In this document: positions 52,657 through 61,568 of the stretch, piece by piece | How positions within the stretch are numbered: the stretch's first letter is position 1 | Layout of the letters: every line of letters begins with the position of its first letter | DNA from: Verrucomicrobiaceae bacterium | GTDB taxonomy: Bacteria; Verrucomicrobiota; Verrucomicrobiia; Verrucomicrobiales; Verrucomicrobiaceae | Length of the DNA: 64,000 bases | Assembly: GCA_016713035.1 (NCBI GenBank) | Contig: JADJPW010000003.1 | Location: 620,001-684,000, forward strand | Direction of reading: 5' to 3' | Position numbers and translations under genes: made by a program | The notes under the pieces: model-generated | What the model saw: the letters and a program-made list of their open reading frames with translations, nothing else | Database searches by the model: none | Told to the model about the DNA's origin: nothing

Positions 52657-54744
52657 ATGGACACGCTCCGACTCCGACTCCTCCTGCCACTCTGGCTTTT
52701 CGGCTTCCTACCTGCGATGGGTGCCACAACACTGATGGGACGCCCTTTGGACTGGTTCTGGAGCACGAGTGGCCTCCTGCTCGCCTTGGGGGTGCTACTT
52801 GGGGCCTATCTCATCACTGGATTCATGCTGCGGCCTGCCAAATCGATCATGACAGGTGCAGGCTCCGTGCTACGCGGCGTGCCACCATCGAATGAAGTGG
52901 CCGAATGGCTGCCCTCCGACTTCTGGAAGCTGCGCTGCGACATCAACATGATCTTCACCAAGCAGCGCCAGGCGCTGAACGCCGCCGAGCAACACGCCAC
53001 CCAGACCGCACAGCGCCTCCTCAATGCTGAGCGGCTCCTGCGTGAGGCTTTCACCGCTCTCCAGGGCATCTTTAATGCCAGTGAAGACGGTGTAGCTGTG
53101 GTGGATGCCCAGGGCTCCATCATCGCCACCAATGCACGGCTCGATCTATTCCTGGGGCGTCCTGTCGAGGAAGTCGCTGGCCGTGATGGCAAAAAACTGC
53201 TCTCCGCCTTTGTGGATAGCTTTGCAGATCGGCAAACGGTGGCTGCATGGCTGGAAAAAGTCACCTCCCAGCTCGACACGACCGATCAGAGCCCTGTCCT
53301 GAGCACCTCTGCAGCCGATGGCCGCGTCCTCAGCCTCCGCGTAGCCCCCATGACCACAGACTCTGGAGAGATCCTGGGCCGAATCTGGCTGATGAAGGAC
53401 CACTCCCACCTGCATGTGCTGGAGCGTCAATTGCGCGAATCCCAGAAGATGGGCACCATCGGCCAGCTCGCTGGCGGTATCGCGCATGACTTTAATAACC
53501 TGCTCACCACCATCCGGGGGAATCTCACTCTCGCAGAGCTCACTCCAGCGTCCAATGCTGGTGCTGTTCGCGACAAGCTACAAAGCGCCTCCCATGCCAC
53601 CCAGCGTGCCGCAGATCTGGTGAAGAGCCTCCTTGGCTACTCACGCACGGGATCACGCTCTGGAGCCGGCACTTCCTCTGCGAGAAAAAGTGTGAACCTG
53701 AAGCAGCTCCTCGCAGACGTGCAGCAGCTCCTGAAGCACAGCGTGGACTCCTCCGTCACCATCCAGATGCGTGCAGGTCTAGATGACTCCCAGGTACACG
53801 CGGACTCCTCACAGCTCCAGCAGGTGATGCTCAATCTCTGCCTCAATGCCCGCGATGCCCTACCTGTGGACGGCGGCATCATCGAAATCGCCGTGGAGAA
53901 CGTCACTCGCGCCATGCGTGGCAGCGAGGCACGCGACCACGTCATGCTCGTCGTTCGGGACAATGGCCACGGCATCTCTGAGGAGCACCGTCAGCGCATT
54001 TTCGAGCCCTTCTTTACCACCAAGCACGCCAGCAAAGGCGCAGGACTCGGACTCGCCACAGCTCAGGACATCGTGCGTGAGCATGGCGGCTGGATCGAGT
54101 TCGACTCGGAGCCAGGACGCGGTAGTGAATTCCGCATTTACCTCCCACGCACCCAAGTCGTCAGTGAATCTGCCCTGCCGCAGATCAGCGGTAGTGACGC
54201 TTACGCAGGTGCAGACACCATCGCGGCCCCGCTCGGCATGCAGACCACCATCCTCGTCGTCGATGATGAGGCTCCCGTGCGCTCCATCGCGGCGAACATG
54301 CTGGGCTTCCTCGGTTACCGCGTGCTCGAGGCTGCTGATGGCCAGCAGATGCTCGACATCTGCCTCCAGGGCCGTGAAAAAATCGACGCCATCCTGCTCG
54401 ACATCTACATGCCCTTGCTCAGTGGGCGAGAGGCCTTCAAGCAACTCCGTGCCGCCTCCAATAACACGCCTGTGGTCGTATGCAGCGGCTTCATCATCGA
54501 CCCAGATGAGTTCATGCTCCTCAGCCAGGGACAACCGCCGCCCGTGGACATCATGCTGAAGCCCTATGCTCTCGATTGCCTCAGCAAAGCGCTCGCCAAA
54601 GCTGTCGGAGCCCCCGGTATGGACTCTGCCACGCGCACATCACCTCCGCAGGCCACCACCGCCGCCATGCCACGCCTCGTGGACATGATCGATGACGTGG
54701 CAGCTCCAGTGCGTGAATCCGGTCGTCCCATGCTCAGCGCATAA
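52657..54744 (+). CDS. Hybrid sensor histidine kinase (PAS, HisKA, HATPase, receiver)
   Basis: 695 aa from the ATG at 52657. Two membrane helices (about 5-27 and 37-60) with almost no periplasmic loop, so sensing is likely intramembrane or cytoplasmic. PAS domain about 130-240 (LQGIFNASEDGVAVVDAQG), HisKA with phospho-His in GGIAHDFNNLL near 278, HATPase with N-box NLCLNARDA, G1 DNGHGI and G2 GAGLGLATAQDI, then a receiver domain from about 529 (LVVDDEAPVRS, phospho-acceptor in ILLDIYMPLLSGREAF near 580, Lys in MLKPYA). No output domain. The gene stop is three bases from the purB stop on the other strand. Confidence 0.95.
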   Translation: MDTLRLRLLLPLWLFGFLPAMGATTLMGRPLDWFWSTSGLLLALGVLLGAYLITGFMLRPAKSIMTGAGSVLRGVPPSNEVAEWLPSDFWKLRCDINMIFTKQRQALNAAEQHATQTAQRLLNAERLLREAFTALQGIFNASEDGVAVVDAQGSIIATNARLDLFLGRPVEEVAGRDGKKLLSAFVDSFADRQTVAAWLEKVTSQLDTTDQSPVLSTSAADGRVLSLRVAPMTTDSGEILGRIWLMKDHSHLHVLERQLRESQKMGTIGQLAGGIAHDFNNLLTTIRGNLTLAELTPASNAGAVRDKLQSASHATQRAADLVKSLLGYSRTGSRSGAGTSSARKSVNLKQLLADVQQLLKHSVDSSVTIQMRAGLDDSQVHADSSQLQQVMLNLCLNARDALPVDGGIIEIAVENVTRAMRGSEARDHVMLVVRDNGHGISEEHRQRIFEPFFTTKHASKGAGLGLATAQDIVREHGGWIEFDSEPGRGSEFRIYLPRTQVVSESALPQISGSDAYAGADTIAAPLGMQTTILVVDDEAPVRSIAANMLGFLGYRVLEAADGQQMLDICLQGREKIDAILLDIYMPLLSGREAFKQLRAASNNTPVVVCSGFIIDPDEFMLLSQGQPPPVDIMLKPYALDCLSKALAKAVGAPGMDSATRTSPPQATTAAMPRLVDMIDDVAAPVRESGRPMLSA

Positions 54745-54747
54745 GCT

Positions 54748-56175
54748 TCACAAAATCACCCCAGGCTGATACTGCGCTGCATCAGGATACTTCGCTGCGA
54801 TCTGTGCCACACGGTCAGCAAAGGCATCCACTTGCTGCGGTGCATCCCCAGTGTTCGAGCGGCCAGCCTCCACGATTCGGTCCATATCGGCCTGTGAGAG
54901 CGAAAGCGCCGGATCATTCACCAATCGCGTGAGCAGGTCATTTTCACGCACTTTGCCCGTGCGCATATCGCGGGCCACTTGCACAGCGTGGAGCTTGATC
55001 GCCTCATGCGCGGTTTCGCGGCCAGCGCCAGCTTTCACAGACTCCATCATCACCGTCGTCGTCAGTAGGAATGGCAAATAGCGCATCAGCTCCTGCTCGA
55101 TCACGGATTCAAAGACCTCCATCTGCCCGAGGATCGTCAAAAACGTCTCCAGCAGGCCATCCAGCGCCAAAAAGGCATCTGGCAGCATCACACGCCGTAC
55201 CACGGAGCAGGACACATCACCCTCATTCCACTGGTCACCGGCCAAACCGGCTGCCATGGCCAAATAACCCTTCAAAATGACGTGAAGTCCGTTCACACGC
55301 TCACATGAGCGGCTATTCATCTTATGCGGCATCGCAGAGGAGCCGACTTGGCCTTTGGCAAAGCCCTCACTCGCCAGCTCATGCCCCGCCATCAGACGCA
55401 GCGTGCGGGCAAAGCTGCCCGGACCGCTCGCGAGCTGGCAAAGTGAGCCCACCACCTGCAAATCGAGGCTGCGTGGGTACACCTGCCCCACAGCGCCAAA
55501 GGCCGCAGGCATGCCTAAATGATGCAGGATGCGGCTTTCCAGCTCAGAGGCCTTTTTCGCATCCCCATTAAAGAGTGTGATCTGGTCTAGGCGAGTGCCC
55601 ACAGCGCCTTTGAGGCCGCGTGCGGGATACGTCGCGATCACATTCTCCAGATCACCAAAGGCCAGCAGCATCTCCTCACCGAACATGGCGATGCGCTTGC
55701 CCAGCGTCGTGGCCTGCGCAGCCACATTATGCGTGCGGGCCGTGAGCGGGATGTCACGCGTCTGCACCGCACGGTTCGCGATGCCTGCTAGCACGGCCAC
55801 GGCCTTTCGGCGGCTCTCCTCCAAAGCGCGGAAGACCTGGAGCTGCTCCACATTTTCCGTCAGGTCGCGGCTGGTCATGCCTTTGTGGATGTGCTCATGC
55901 CCGGCTAGATCGCAGAACTCCTCGATCCGCGCCTTCACATCATGCCGCGTCACACGCTCACGGCGCATGATGCTGGCCACATCGATCTGGTCCTTCACCT
56001 TTTCATACGCCTCGATCACGCCCTCTGGCACCGGGATGCCCAGATCACGCTGCCCTTTCAGTACTGCGATCCAGTAGTCGCGTTCGAGGCGGACTTTGCC
56101 CTCTGGAGACCAGAGAGCACGCATTGGGGCGGTGGCGTAGCGTTCAGCGAGGACGTTCGGGATAGAGTCAGACAT
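54748..56175 (-). CDS. purB: Adenylosuccinate lyase
   Basis: 475 aa from the ATG at 56175. PurB cleaves adenylosuccinate and SAICAR in purine synthesis. The fumarase-superfamily signature GSSAMPHKMN is present, as are MTSRDLTENVEQLQ, TARTHNVAAQATTLGKR and KGAVGTRLDQITLFNGD. Length is normal. It is followed by nothing on the same strand within 700 bases; the DMT transporter ends 47 bases upstream of its start. Confidence 0.97.
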   Translation of the reverse strand: MSDSIPNVLAERYATAPMRALWSPEGKVRLERDYWIAVLKGQRDLGIPVPEGVIEAYEKVKDQIDVASIMRRERVTRHDVKARIEEFCDLAGHEHIHKGMTSRDLTENVEQLQVFRALEESRRKAVAVLAGIANRAVQTRDIPLTARTHNVAAQATTLGKRIAMFGEEMLLAFGDLENVIATYPARGLKGAVGTRLDQITLFNGDAKKASELESRILHHLGMPAAFGAVGQVYPRSLDLQVVGSLCQLASGPGSFARTLRLMAGHELASEGFAKGQVGSSAMPHKMNSRSCERVNGLHVILKGYLAMAAGLAGDQWNEGDVSCSVVRRVMLPDAFLALDGLLETFLTILGQMEVFESVIEQELMRYLPFLLTTTVMMESVKAGAGRETAHEAIKLHAVQVARDMRTGKVRENDLLTRLVNDPALSLSQADMDRIVEAGRSNTGDAPQQVDAFADRVAQIAAKYPDAAQYQPGVIL

Positions 56176-56222
56176 GGGGAGGCCGATTTTGAATGACGAA
56201 TGGCGATTGTCGAATGCTCAAA

Positions 56223-57113
56223 TCACCGCCCACGCCCACCCACCACCGTCTGAAAGCCACCCCACAGCACCAGCAAGCCCCCCAGCATCTGCAAACCGGT
56301 AAATGGCTCTGCGAACAGCCACATGCTGCACAGCGTGATGACCAGCGGCACCGCATTCTGAAACGCCCCACCCGCCGCCACCGACAAAAAGCGAAAACCC
56401 TCCGTCATCGCGAGCTGCCCCACCGTCGCACACAGCGCCGCGCCACACAGCAGCGCCACATCCAGCCCGCCCAGTGATCCCAGATGCCCCCAGGCCAGCG
56501 GCAGTGACAGCAGCAGTGCGTAAATGCATTGCGAAGCAAAAATCGTCGCACTCGACTCCGTCCGCGTCAGTTGGCGGATCACCACCACCACAGCCGCCGC
56601 CAGCACCGCACCGCCCAGGGCGATCATTTCATACTTGCCGAAAACGACCAGCGCCCCCGGCGTCATCCCGGTCAGAAATGAGAGCCCCAGCAGCGCTAGG
56701 ACGATGCCCAGCACCTGCACCACACCCAGCCGCTCACGTAGCACCCAGGCAGCCATCACCGCGGCAAACACACACCAAGTATTCCCGATCAGGGTCGATT
56801 TCCCCGCCCCTAGCGGACCAATCGTCAAATAATACGCAGCCGTGCCTAGCGCTCCCAGGACACCGCGTGAGGCCAGCAGCCAGCTCTGAAAACTGCGCAT
56901 CAGCCGCAGCGTCCCTGACGACGAAAAAAACAGCATCGTCACCAGCAGCCCTAGGCCAGCACGAAAAAGCAGCAATACCCAGCCATCCACCATCCGCTGC
57001 GAGGCCAGCACCTTCAGCAGCAGCGCATTCCCCGTAAAACACGTCAGCGACAGCACCATCCACCACGCCCCGAGGACGGGCTTGTGCTGTAGAGAATTCA
57101 TTTCGCGACTCAT
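56223..57113 (-). CDS. EamA/DMT-superfamily permease
   Basis: About 296 aa from the ATG at 57113, chosen because gggga lies upstream; an ATG four codons later and a TTG upstream are alternatives. Ten hydrophobic segments in two EamA halves are visible (ALLLKVLASQRM, LGAGKSTLIGNTWCVFAAVMAAWVLRERLG, FQNAVPLVITLCSMWLFAEPFTGLQMLGGLLVLWGG in pieces). The motif GNTWCVFAA...RERL is the usual end-of-half signature. Likely an inner-membrane metabolite exporter of unknown substrate. Confidence 0.9.
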   Translation of the reverse strand: MSREMNSLQHKPVLGAWWMVLSLTCFTGNALLLKVLASQRMVDGWVLLLFRAGLGLLVTMLFFSSSGTLRLMRSFQSWLLASRGVLGALGTAAYYLTIGPLGAGKSTLIGNTWCVFAAVMAAWVLRERLGVVQVLGIVLALLGLSFLTGMTPGALVVFGKYEMIALGGAVLAAAVVVVIRQLTRTESSATIFASQCIYALLLSLPLAWGHLGSLGGLDVALLCGAALCATVGQLAMTEGFRFLSVAAGGAFQNAVPLVITLCSMWLFAEPFTGLQMLGGLLVLWGGFQTVVGGRGR

Positions 57114-57163
57114 GCAAAGACCGCATCCCCATGCCGCCGCTAGCAAACATCGTCAATGCAGGT

Positions 57164-59281
57164 CTAGAACGCAAAACCCACGGTCACGTGCAGCATCCCG
57201 CCGCGCTCGCCTGTGCGTGGGCTCATGTTATGCCCATAATCGACTCGGATCGGGCCAAAAGGCAGATGATAGCGCAGCCCGGCACCCACCGCGTAGCGCA
57301 GATCCGATGAGTAGGCGAAGGGTGACGCATTCACCCCACGTCCTAGGCTGCCTACATCCGTAAAAAGGGCGAGCTCCAAGTTTTGAATGAGCTCATAGGA
57401 GAACTCGGCACTCGCAAACAGCGCCGATGTGCCCCCTAGCGGTGTGCCGCCCGGTGTCACCGGCCCCAGCTCACGCTGCGCAAAGCTGCGCACACTATTG
57501 GGCCCACCATTGAAGACACGGGCATCGATCGGCACATCCTCCGCCTTCACACCGAGGAGATTCGAGAGCTCAAAACCTGTCGCAAAGCGCAATTTTTTCG
57601 TCAGGGGCCGATACCACGCCGCGCGGATGTCTGAGCGCAAAAAGCTCACATTCCCGCCGAGCAGGCTCACGGTGCTCTCTAGCCGTCCAGACACCATCCA
57701 GCCTTTTGTCGGCAAAATAGGGCTATCACGCTGATCATAGAGGATATTCGCCCCCAGACTCTCCAGCGTGTAACTCTGCGGCCCAGTCTCCAGTTTCGTC
57801 AGATTCTTGGTGCTCACCGTATTGACCGATGAACTCAAAAAGAAGCCGTAACTCAGCGGCACACTCACCCGTCGCACCAGATCAAAACCCAGCGTCGTCC
57901 CTAGCCGATCATACTCGAAGCGATTGAACTGCTCCAACGCGAGACGTGAAGTCAGCGCCCACTGCGAGCCAAACACAGCCGGATTCGTGTGACTCACAAA
58001 ACCCAGCGGCCCCGCCACGCTGTAACTCAGCTCTGCGGCCAAGGTATTGCCCTTGTTGCGGAAATTCGTGTTCTTGTAGGTTACGCCAGCCTGACCACCC
58101 AGGAAGGTATCAAAGCCCGCCTCAAAGCCCAGTGTGTGCGGCTTTGTCTCCTCGCCCGTGACATGCAGCTCGCCCTGTGATTTCGCCGCATCCACCGCCA
58201 CGACTTCCGTGTCCAATAGCGCAAACATCCCTGTATCCAGCGCACGCTTGAAAAAGAAATCCGCATCTTCCGCTTCATAAATTTGCCCTTGGAGCGGCTT
58301 AAACTTCGCCATCAGCACCCGAGCCGCTCCACGGCTGAAGCCCGGATGCGTCACCACCCGCGTGATGCGCACACGCTCACTTGGAGTCACCAGAAAGAGC
58401 ACATCCACCGCACCGCCTGCCTTTGACAATGTGTAGCGTGCCTCTGTGGTGGCATTTAGCCAACCATGATCAGCACACATCGACCGCAGGCGCTGCTCGA
58501 TCTGCTGCACACGGGCCTCATTAAAGGCTGTCCCCTCCTGCTCCGTCATCAGTGCCTGCATCTCGGACTCCAGCTCCAACGGGGCACCACTCAGCGAAGC
58601 CTTTCCAAAGGTGAAACGCGGCCCCGGCGTCACCTGCACGGTCAAATCACGGCGAAACTGCGCATCATGATCCGGTGCGGGCAGTAGCAGCGCCGTCGCA
58701 TTCAGATAGCCCTCCGCACGCAGACGCCGCGCTACCAATCCTGCCCCCTCCTGGAGATCACCATCCACCCACTGCGGCAGTTTCGCGTCCACGCTCTCCC
58801 GCTCCAGCGTCGGCTTCATCACGAATTTCCGCAATTCCTCCTCCGGCACCTCCTTAGCCCCCTGCACCCGCACTTCACCCACCCGCACACGCGGGCCAGT
58901 CTTCACCACCAGCACAATCGCACTCTTTTGCAGCTTCCAGCTCACCTCCACCTCCGGCCAACCATCTCGTATCAAAAACTGCCGCGTAAAAAACGCCAAA
59001 TCATCCGCCAAAGGCTCCGCCACAGCCCCACCACCATTCAGCGTGAGCTGATCCTTCAACATCCCTTCCAAATTCTTCCACTGAGCCGCTTCGATTCCAC
59101 TCACACTCACCACCACGCCACCGTGCTTCACTTCAAATGCACCCAGTGAAACAATCATCATCAACCAAAAGATCCCTACCCGAACCAGCGTCCATCCTTC
59201 CGTTTTCAGGTTAGTATTATCGTGCGTTAAGACCACGCTCAAAGTAGGAGCCAGTTTAGAATCCTCCGCAACGGCATTCAT
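57164..59281 (-). CDS. BamA/TamA-like outer-membrane protein
   Basis: 705 aa from the ATG at 59281. A hydrophobic stretch (GWTLVRVGIFWLMMIVSLGAF, about 29-49) acts as signal peptide or the start is further in. POTRA-like repeats fill about 55-350 (VRVGEVRVQGAKEVPEEELRKFV, EGYLNATALLLPAPDHD, ERVRITRVVTHPGFSRG). The barrel part has the Omp85 pattern DQRDSPILPTKGWMVSGRLE, RVFNGGPNSVRSFAQRELGP (the RGF-like loop reads RSF) and the ending LPFGPIRVDYGHNMS ... GMLHVTVGFAF with terminal Phe. It likely inserts or exports proteins at the outer membrane; TamA-type is as probable as BamA. Confidence 0.9.
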   Translation of the reverse strand: MNAVAEDSKLAPTLSVVLTHDNTNLKTEGWTLVRVGIFWLMMIVSLGAFEVKHGGVVVSVSGIEAAQWKNLEGMLKDQLTLNGGGAVAEPLADDLAFFTRQFLIRDGWPEVEVSWKLQKSAIVLVVKTGPRVRVGEVRVQGAKEVPEEELRKFVMKPTLERESVDAKLPQWVDGDLQEGAGLVARRLRAEGYLNATALLLPAPDHDAQFRRDLTVQVTPGPRFTFGKASLSGAPLELESEMQALMTEQEGTAFNEARVQQIEQRLRSMCADHGWLNATTEARYTLSKAGGAVDVLFLVTPSERVRITRVVTHPGFSRGAARVLMAKFKPLQGQIYEAEDADFFFKRALDTGMFALLDTEVVAVDAAKSQGELHVTGEETKPHTLGFEAGFDTFLGGQAGVTYKNTNFRNKGNTLAAELSYSVAGPLGFVSHTNPAVFGSQWALTSRLALEQFNRFEYDRLGTTLGFDLVRRVSVPLSYGFFLSSSVNTVSTKNLTKLETGPQSYTLESLGANILYDQRDSPILPTKGWMVSGRLESTVSLLGGNVSFLRSDIRAAWYRPLTKKLRFATGFELSNLLGVKAEDVPIDARVFNGGPNSVRSFAQRELGPVTPGGTPLGGTSALFASAEFSYELIQNLELALFTDVGSLGRGVNASPFAYSSDLRYAVGAGLRYHLPFGPIRVDYGHNMSPRTGERGGMLHVTVGFAF

Positions 59282-59652
59282 CAAACCTCCGCCAACGGTA
59301 AACGGCCGCGATTCCTCTAATTCTTAGCTCTCACAGAGAGTAACCATCCTCCTCGCCCCATTTTGTGGCCAATGGGTCCATTGAATGAGCCATTTGGGCG
59401 GCAGACAGGCAGTTGGACTGGTTTTTGACATCGCTCATCCTGCCGATTGACCTCCTGATTCATCTCCATTAAAAAGCCTTATTCGCTCATTCATGCCCTC
59501 CTCGGCCACTAGATCGCTCCATTCTGCCCGCCGCGCCTCCGCCGCACCGGGAGCGAGCGCTGTCTTTAGGCTAGAAATACCTTCCGGTGCTGTTTTTTTG
59601 CTACCCTTGGAGGCCAACGGATTTTCAAGCTGCCTGCTCATTTCCCCGTAAC

Positions 59653-59675
59653 TTGGACAAATAGCGTTTGTCCAA
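59653..59675. promoter_or_regulatory. Perfect 9-bp palindrome, candidate operator upstream of the KorB-like gene
   Basis: TTGGACAAA-tagcg-TTTGTCCAA lies 47 bases before the ATG at 59722. Perfect arms and an odd spacer suggest a dimeric regulator site or start-proximal operator rather than a terminator, since no T-run follows. The half-phrase gcgtttgt repeats once more at 59679. The rest of the 440-base gap between the BamA-like gene and this gene (59282-59721) shows no gene. Confidence 0.55.
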
Positions 59676-59721
59676 ATTGCGTTTGTAATGCCTTTTTCAC
59701 CACCAACCAAATACCTAACTC

Positions 59722-60663
59722 ATGTCCGCTACCACTCTGGAGCCCCCCGCCGCCCTCACCTCTGCCCCTGACGCCCCAGTTGCTCCGGCTGTCGAAAAAC
59801 TCACGAAAAAGGCTCTCACGGCTGATCATCCGACTTGGTGCCCCGGCTGCGGCGATTTCGCCGTGCTCGCCATGTTTTACCGCGTGCTGGAGAAGCTGAA
59901 CATCCCGCAGGAGAAAATCGTGGTGGTCGCAGGCATTGGTTGCTCCTCGCGTTTCCCCTATTTCATGAACACGCACAGCCTGCACTTCATCCATGGCCGT
60001 GCCCTGCCCCTCGCGACGGGTGTCAGTCTGAGCCGCCCGGATGTGCATGTCTTCGTCTTTGGCGGTGACGGTGACGGTTTCTCCATCGGTGGTAATCACC
60101 TGAACCACGCCGCCCGCAAAAACATCAAGCTCCCCTACATCACCATGGATAACTTCGTGTACGGCCTCACGAAGAACCAGACCAGCCCGACGACGCCCAT
60201 TGGCCGCAAATCGAAGACTGATCCCACTGGCGCGATCGACCGCCCGATCAATCCGATGAAGCAGCTCCTCGCCAGCGGTGCCACCTTCATCGCTCGCACC
60301 CACGCTGCGCAGGTGAAGCACATGGAGGAAATCTTCACCCGTGCCATCAATCACGACGGCTTCAGCGTCGTCGAGTGCCTCAGTGAGTGCGTCATGTTCT
60401 ACCCCGGCGCTTTCGACGATAGCTGGCCGAAAAAAGGCGGTTCCTGGGAAACCATCGACGAAACGCAGCACGACGTGACAGACGACGTCGCCGCCTTCAA
60501 ACTCGCTGACAACCTCGCTCCTGGAAAATTCGGTGTCTATTACCAGGTCAACCGCCCGACCAAGAATGCCCTCGAGCAAAAATGGATCGACGACACGCAA
60601 TCGAAGCTCGGTGATGCATCCCAAAAAGATCTTCTGAAAAAGCGCTTTGAGGCGATGCGGTAA
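59722..60663 (+). CDS. 2-oxoacid:ferredoxin oxidoreductase beta subunit
   Basis: 313 aa from the ATG at 59722. The KorB/PorB family binds thiamine pyrophosphate: HPTWCPGCGDFAVL, VVVAGIGCSSRFPYF, HGRALPLATGVSLSRPD, FGGDGDGFSIGGNHL (TPP-Mg site), DNFVYGLTKNQTSPTTPIG and VECLSECVMFYPG are all present. Partners are an alpha subunit and ferredoxin, for reversible decarboxylation of a 2-oxoacid to acyl-CoA. No alpha subunit is adjacent: the gene upstream is divergent and the one downstream is unrelated. Most complete operons carry alpha directly before beta. Confidence 0.93.
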   Translation: MSATTLEPPAALTSAPDAPVAPAVEKLTKKALTADHPTWCPGCGDFAVLAMFYRVLEKLNIPQEKIVVVAGIGCSSRFPYFMNTHSLHFIHGRALPLATGVSLSRPDVHVFVFGGDGDGFSIGGNHLNHAARKNIKLPYITMDNFVYGLTKNQTSPTTPIGRKSKTDPTGAIDRPINPMKQLLASGATFIARTHAAQVKHMEEIFTRAINHDGFSVVECLSECVMFYPGAFDDSWPKKGGSWETIDETQHDVTDDVAAFKLADNLAPGKFGVYYQVNRPTKNALEQKWIDDTQSKLGDASQKDLLKKRFEAMR

Positions 60664-60747
60664 GCATTGTCAAAAAGTCTGCCTTTTCGAGCCCTCCACA
60701 TGCTTTTCTTTCTTGAGAACCGCCTCTGCGGCGCGAGGTAGGCGTGT

Positions 60748-61503
60748 ATGAAATATCATGTCGCCCGTGATGGTGAAAAAATCGGAGAATTCAGTGATCT
60801 CGACATCAGCGCAGGTCTGCGTGCTGGCGAGTTCAAGCCGACGGACATCTGCTGGCATGCAGGGCTAAAGGAGTGGTCACCTCTCTCCGTGGAGTTCCCG
60901 CCTCCAGAGCAGCCTGTGCAGCCGGAAAGGAGCAGTGCTACGCCACCGCCAGTCGAGGGTGATTTCCGCTGGAGTGCTCTCGATGATGGGGCGGAGGGCT
61001 CTCTCCAGCCCGCATCGCTCTGGCAGCGTTTCCTCGGCTGGTGGGTGGATATGCTCACAATACTGCCTGCGATGTTGCTTTTCTCCAATGCGCTGGGCCT
61101 CCAGGCCTTTTTTGAGAAAAACCAGCTTTTGCCACAGAATCAGCTCATTGTCGCGACACAGGAGCACATGCAAAAAGTCATCGAAGCACGCCCTCAGGAC
61201 TTCGTGATGCCGATGAATCTATTGTTAGGCGTCGGGCTCCTGAACGTGATTTTACTCACTTGGCGTGGCCAGACGGTGGGAAAGCTGATCACGGGGACGC
61301 GTGTGGTGAAGCATCAAACGGGTGGTCGTGCCGGATTCATCAGCGTCGTCATGCTGCGTTCCTTTGTCATGCTAGTCCTGACGCAGACGATCCCAGGCGT
61401 CGGGCTCGGTATCTGGCTTGTGGATGCGTTCTGCATCTTCCGCACAGATCGCCGCTGCCTCCACGATATGATCGCTGACACGATGGTGGTGCGTAGCCGG
61501 TAA
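60748..61503 (+). CDS. GYF_2 and RDD domain membrane protein
   Basis: 251 aa from the ATG at 60748. Residues 1-50 are a GYF_2-type module (YHVARDGEKIGEFSDLDISAGLRAGEFKPTDICWHAGLKEW in pieces), then a proline-rich linker and an RDD domain with three or four membrane helices (LWQRFLGWWVDMLTILPAMLLFSNALGL, MNLLLGVGLLNVILLTW, ISVVMLRSFVMLVLTQTIPGVGLG). The RDD arginine and aspartates sit at LWQRFLGWWVD. The combination is common in PVC bacteria; transport or signalling role is unknown. Confidence 0.9.
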   Translation: MKYHVARDGEKIGEFSDLDISAGLRAGEFKPTDICWHAGLKEWSPLSVEFPPPEQPVQPERSSATPPPVEGDFRWSALDDGAEGSLQPASLWQRFLGWWVDMLTILPAMLLFSNALGLQAFFEKNQLLPQNQLIVATQEHMQKVIEARPQDFVMPMNLLLGVGLLNVILLTWRGQTVGKLITGTRVVKHQTGGRAGFISVVMLRSFVMLVLTQTIPGVGLGIWLVDAFCIFRTDRRCLHDMIADTMVVRSR

Positions 61504-61509
61504 AAAAAT

Positions 61510-61538
61510 CCGGCGGCATGATTTGCTCATGCCGCCGG
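61510..61538 (-). terminator. Rho-independent terminator with perfect 12-bp stem
   Basis: CCGGCGGCATGA (61510-61521) and TCATGCCGCCGG (61527-61538) pair perfectly around tttgc. On the minus strand the stem is followed by ATTTTTTTA, so it ends transcripts of the oxidoreductase gene at 61569-63005. It may also help end the RDD gene from the other side, though the plus strand lacks a T-run. Confidence 0.88.
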
Positions 61539-61568
61539 TGAACTCAGTTTCGTGAGTGTGAGCGTGGT

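Noticed and set aside
59435..59710. 91-codon minus-strand frame in the gap before the KorB-like gene
   Set aside because: No domain or ribosome site, polar mixed composition, and it covers the palindrome and promoter region.
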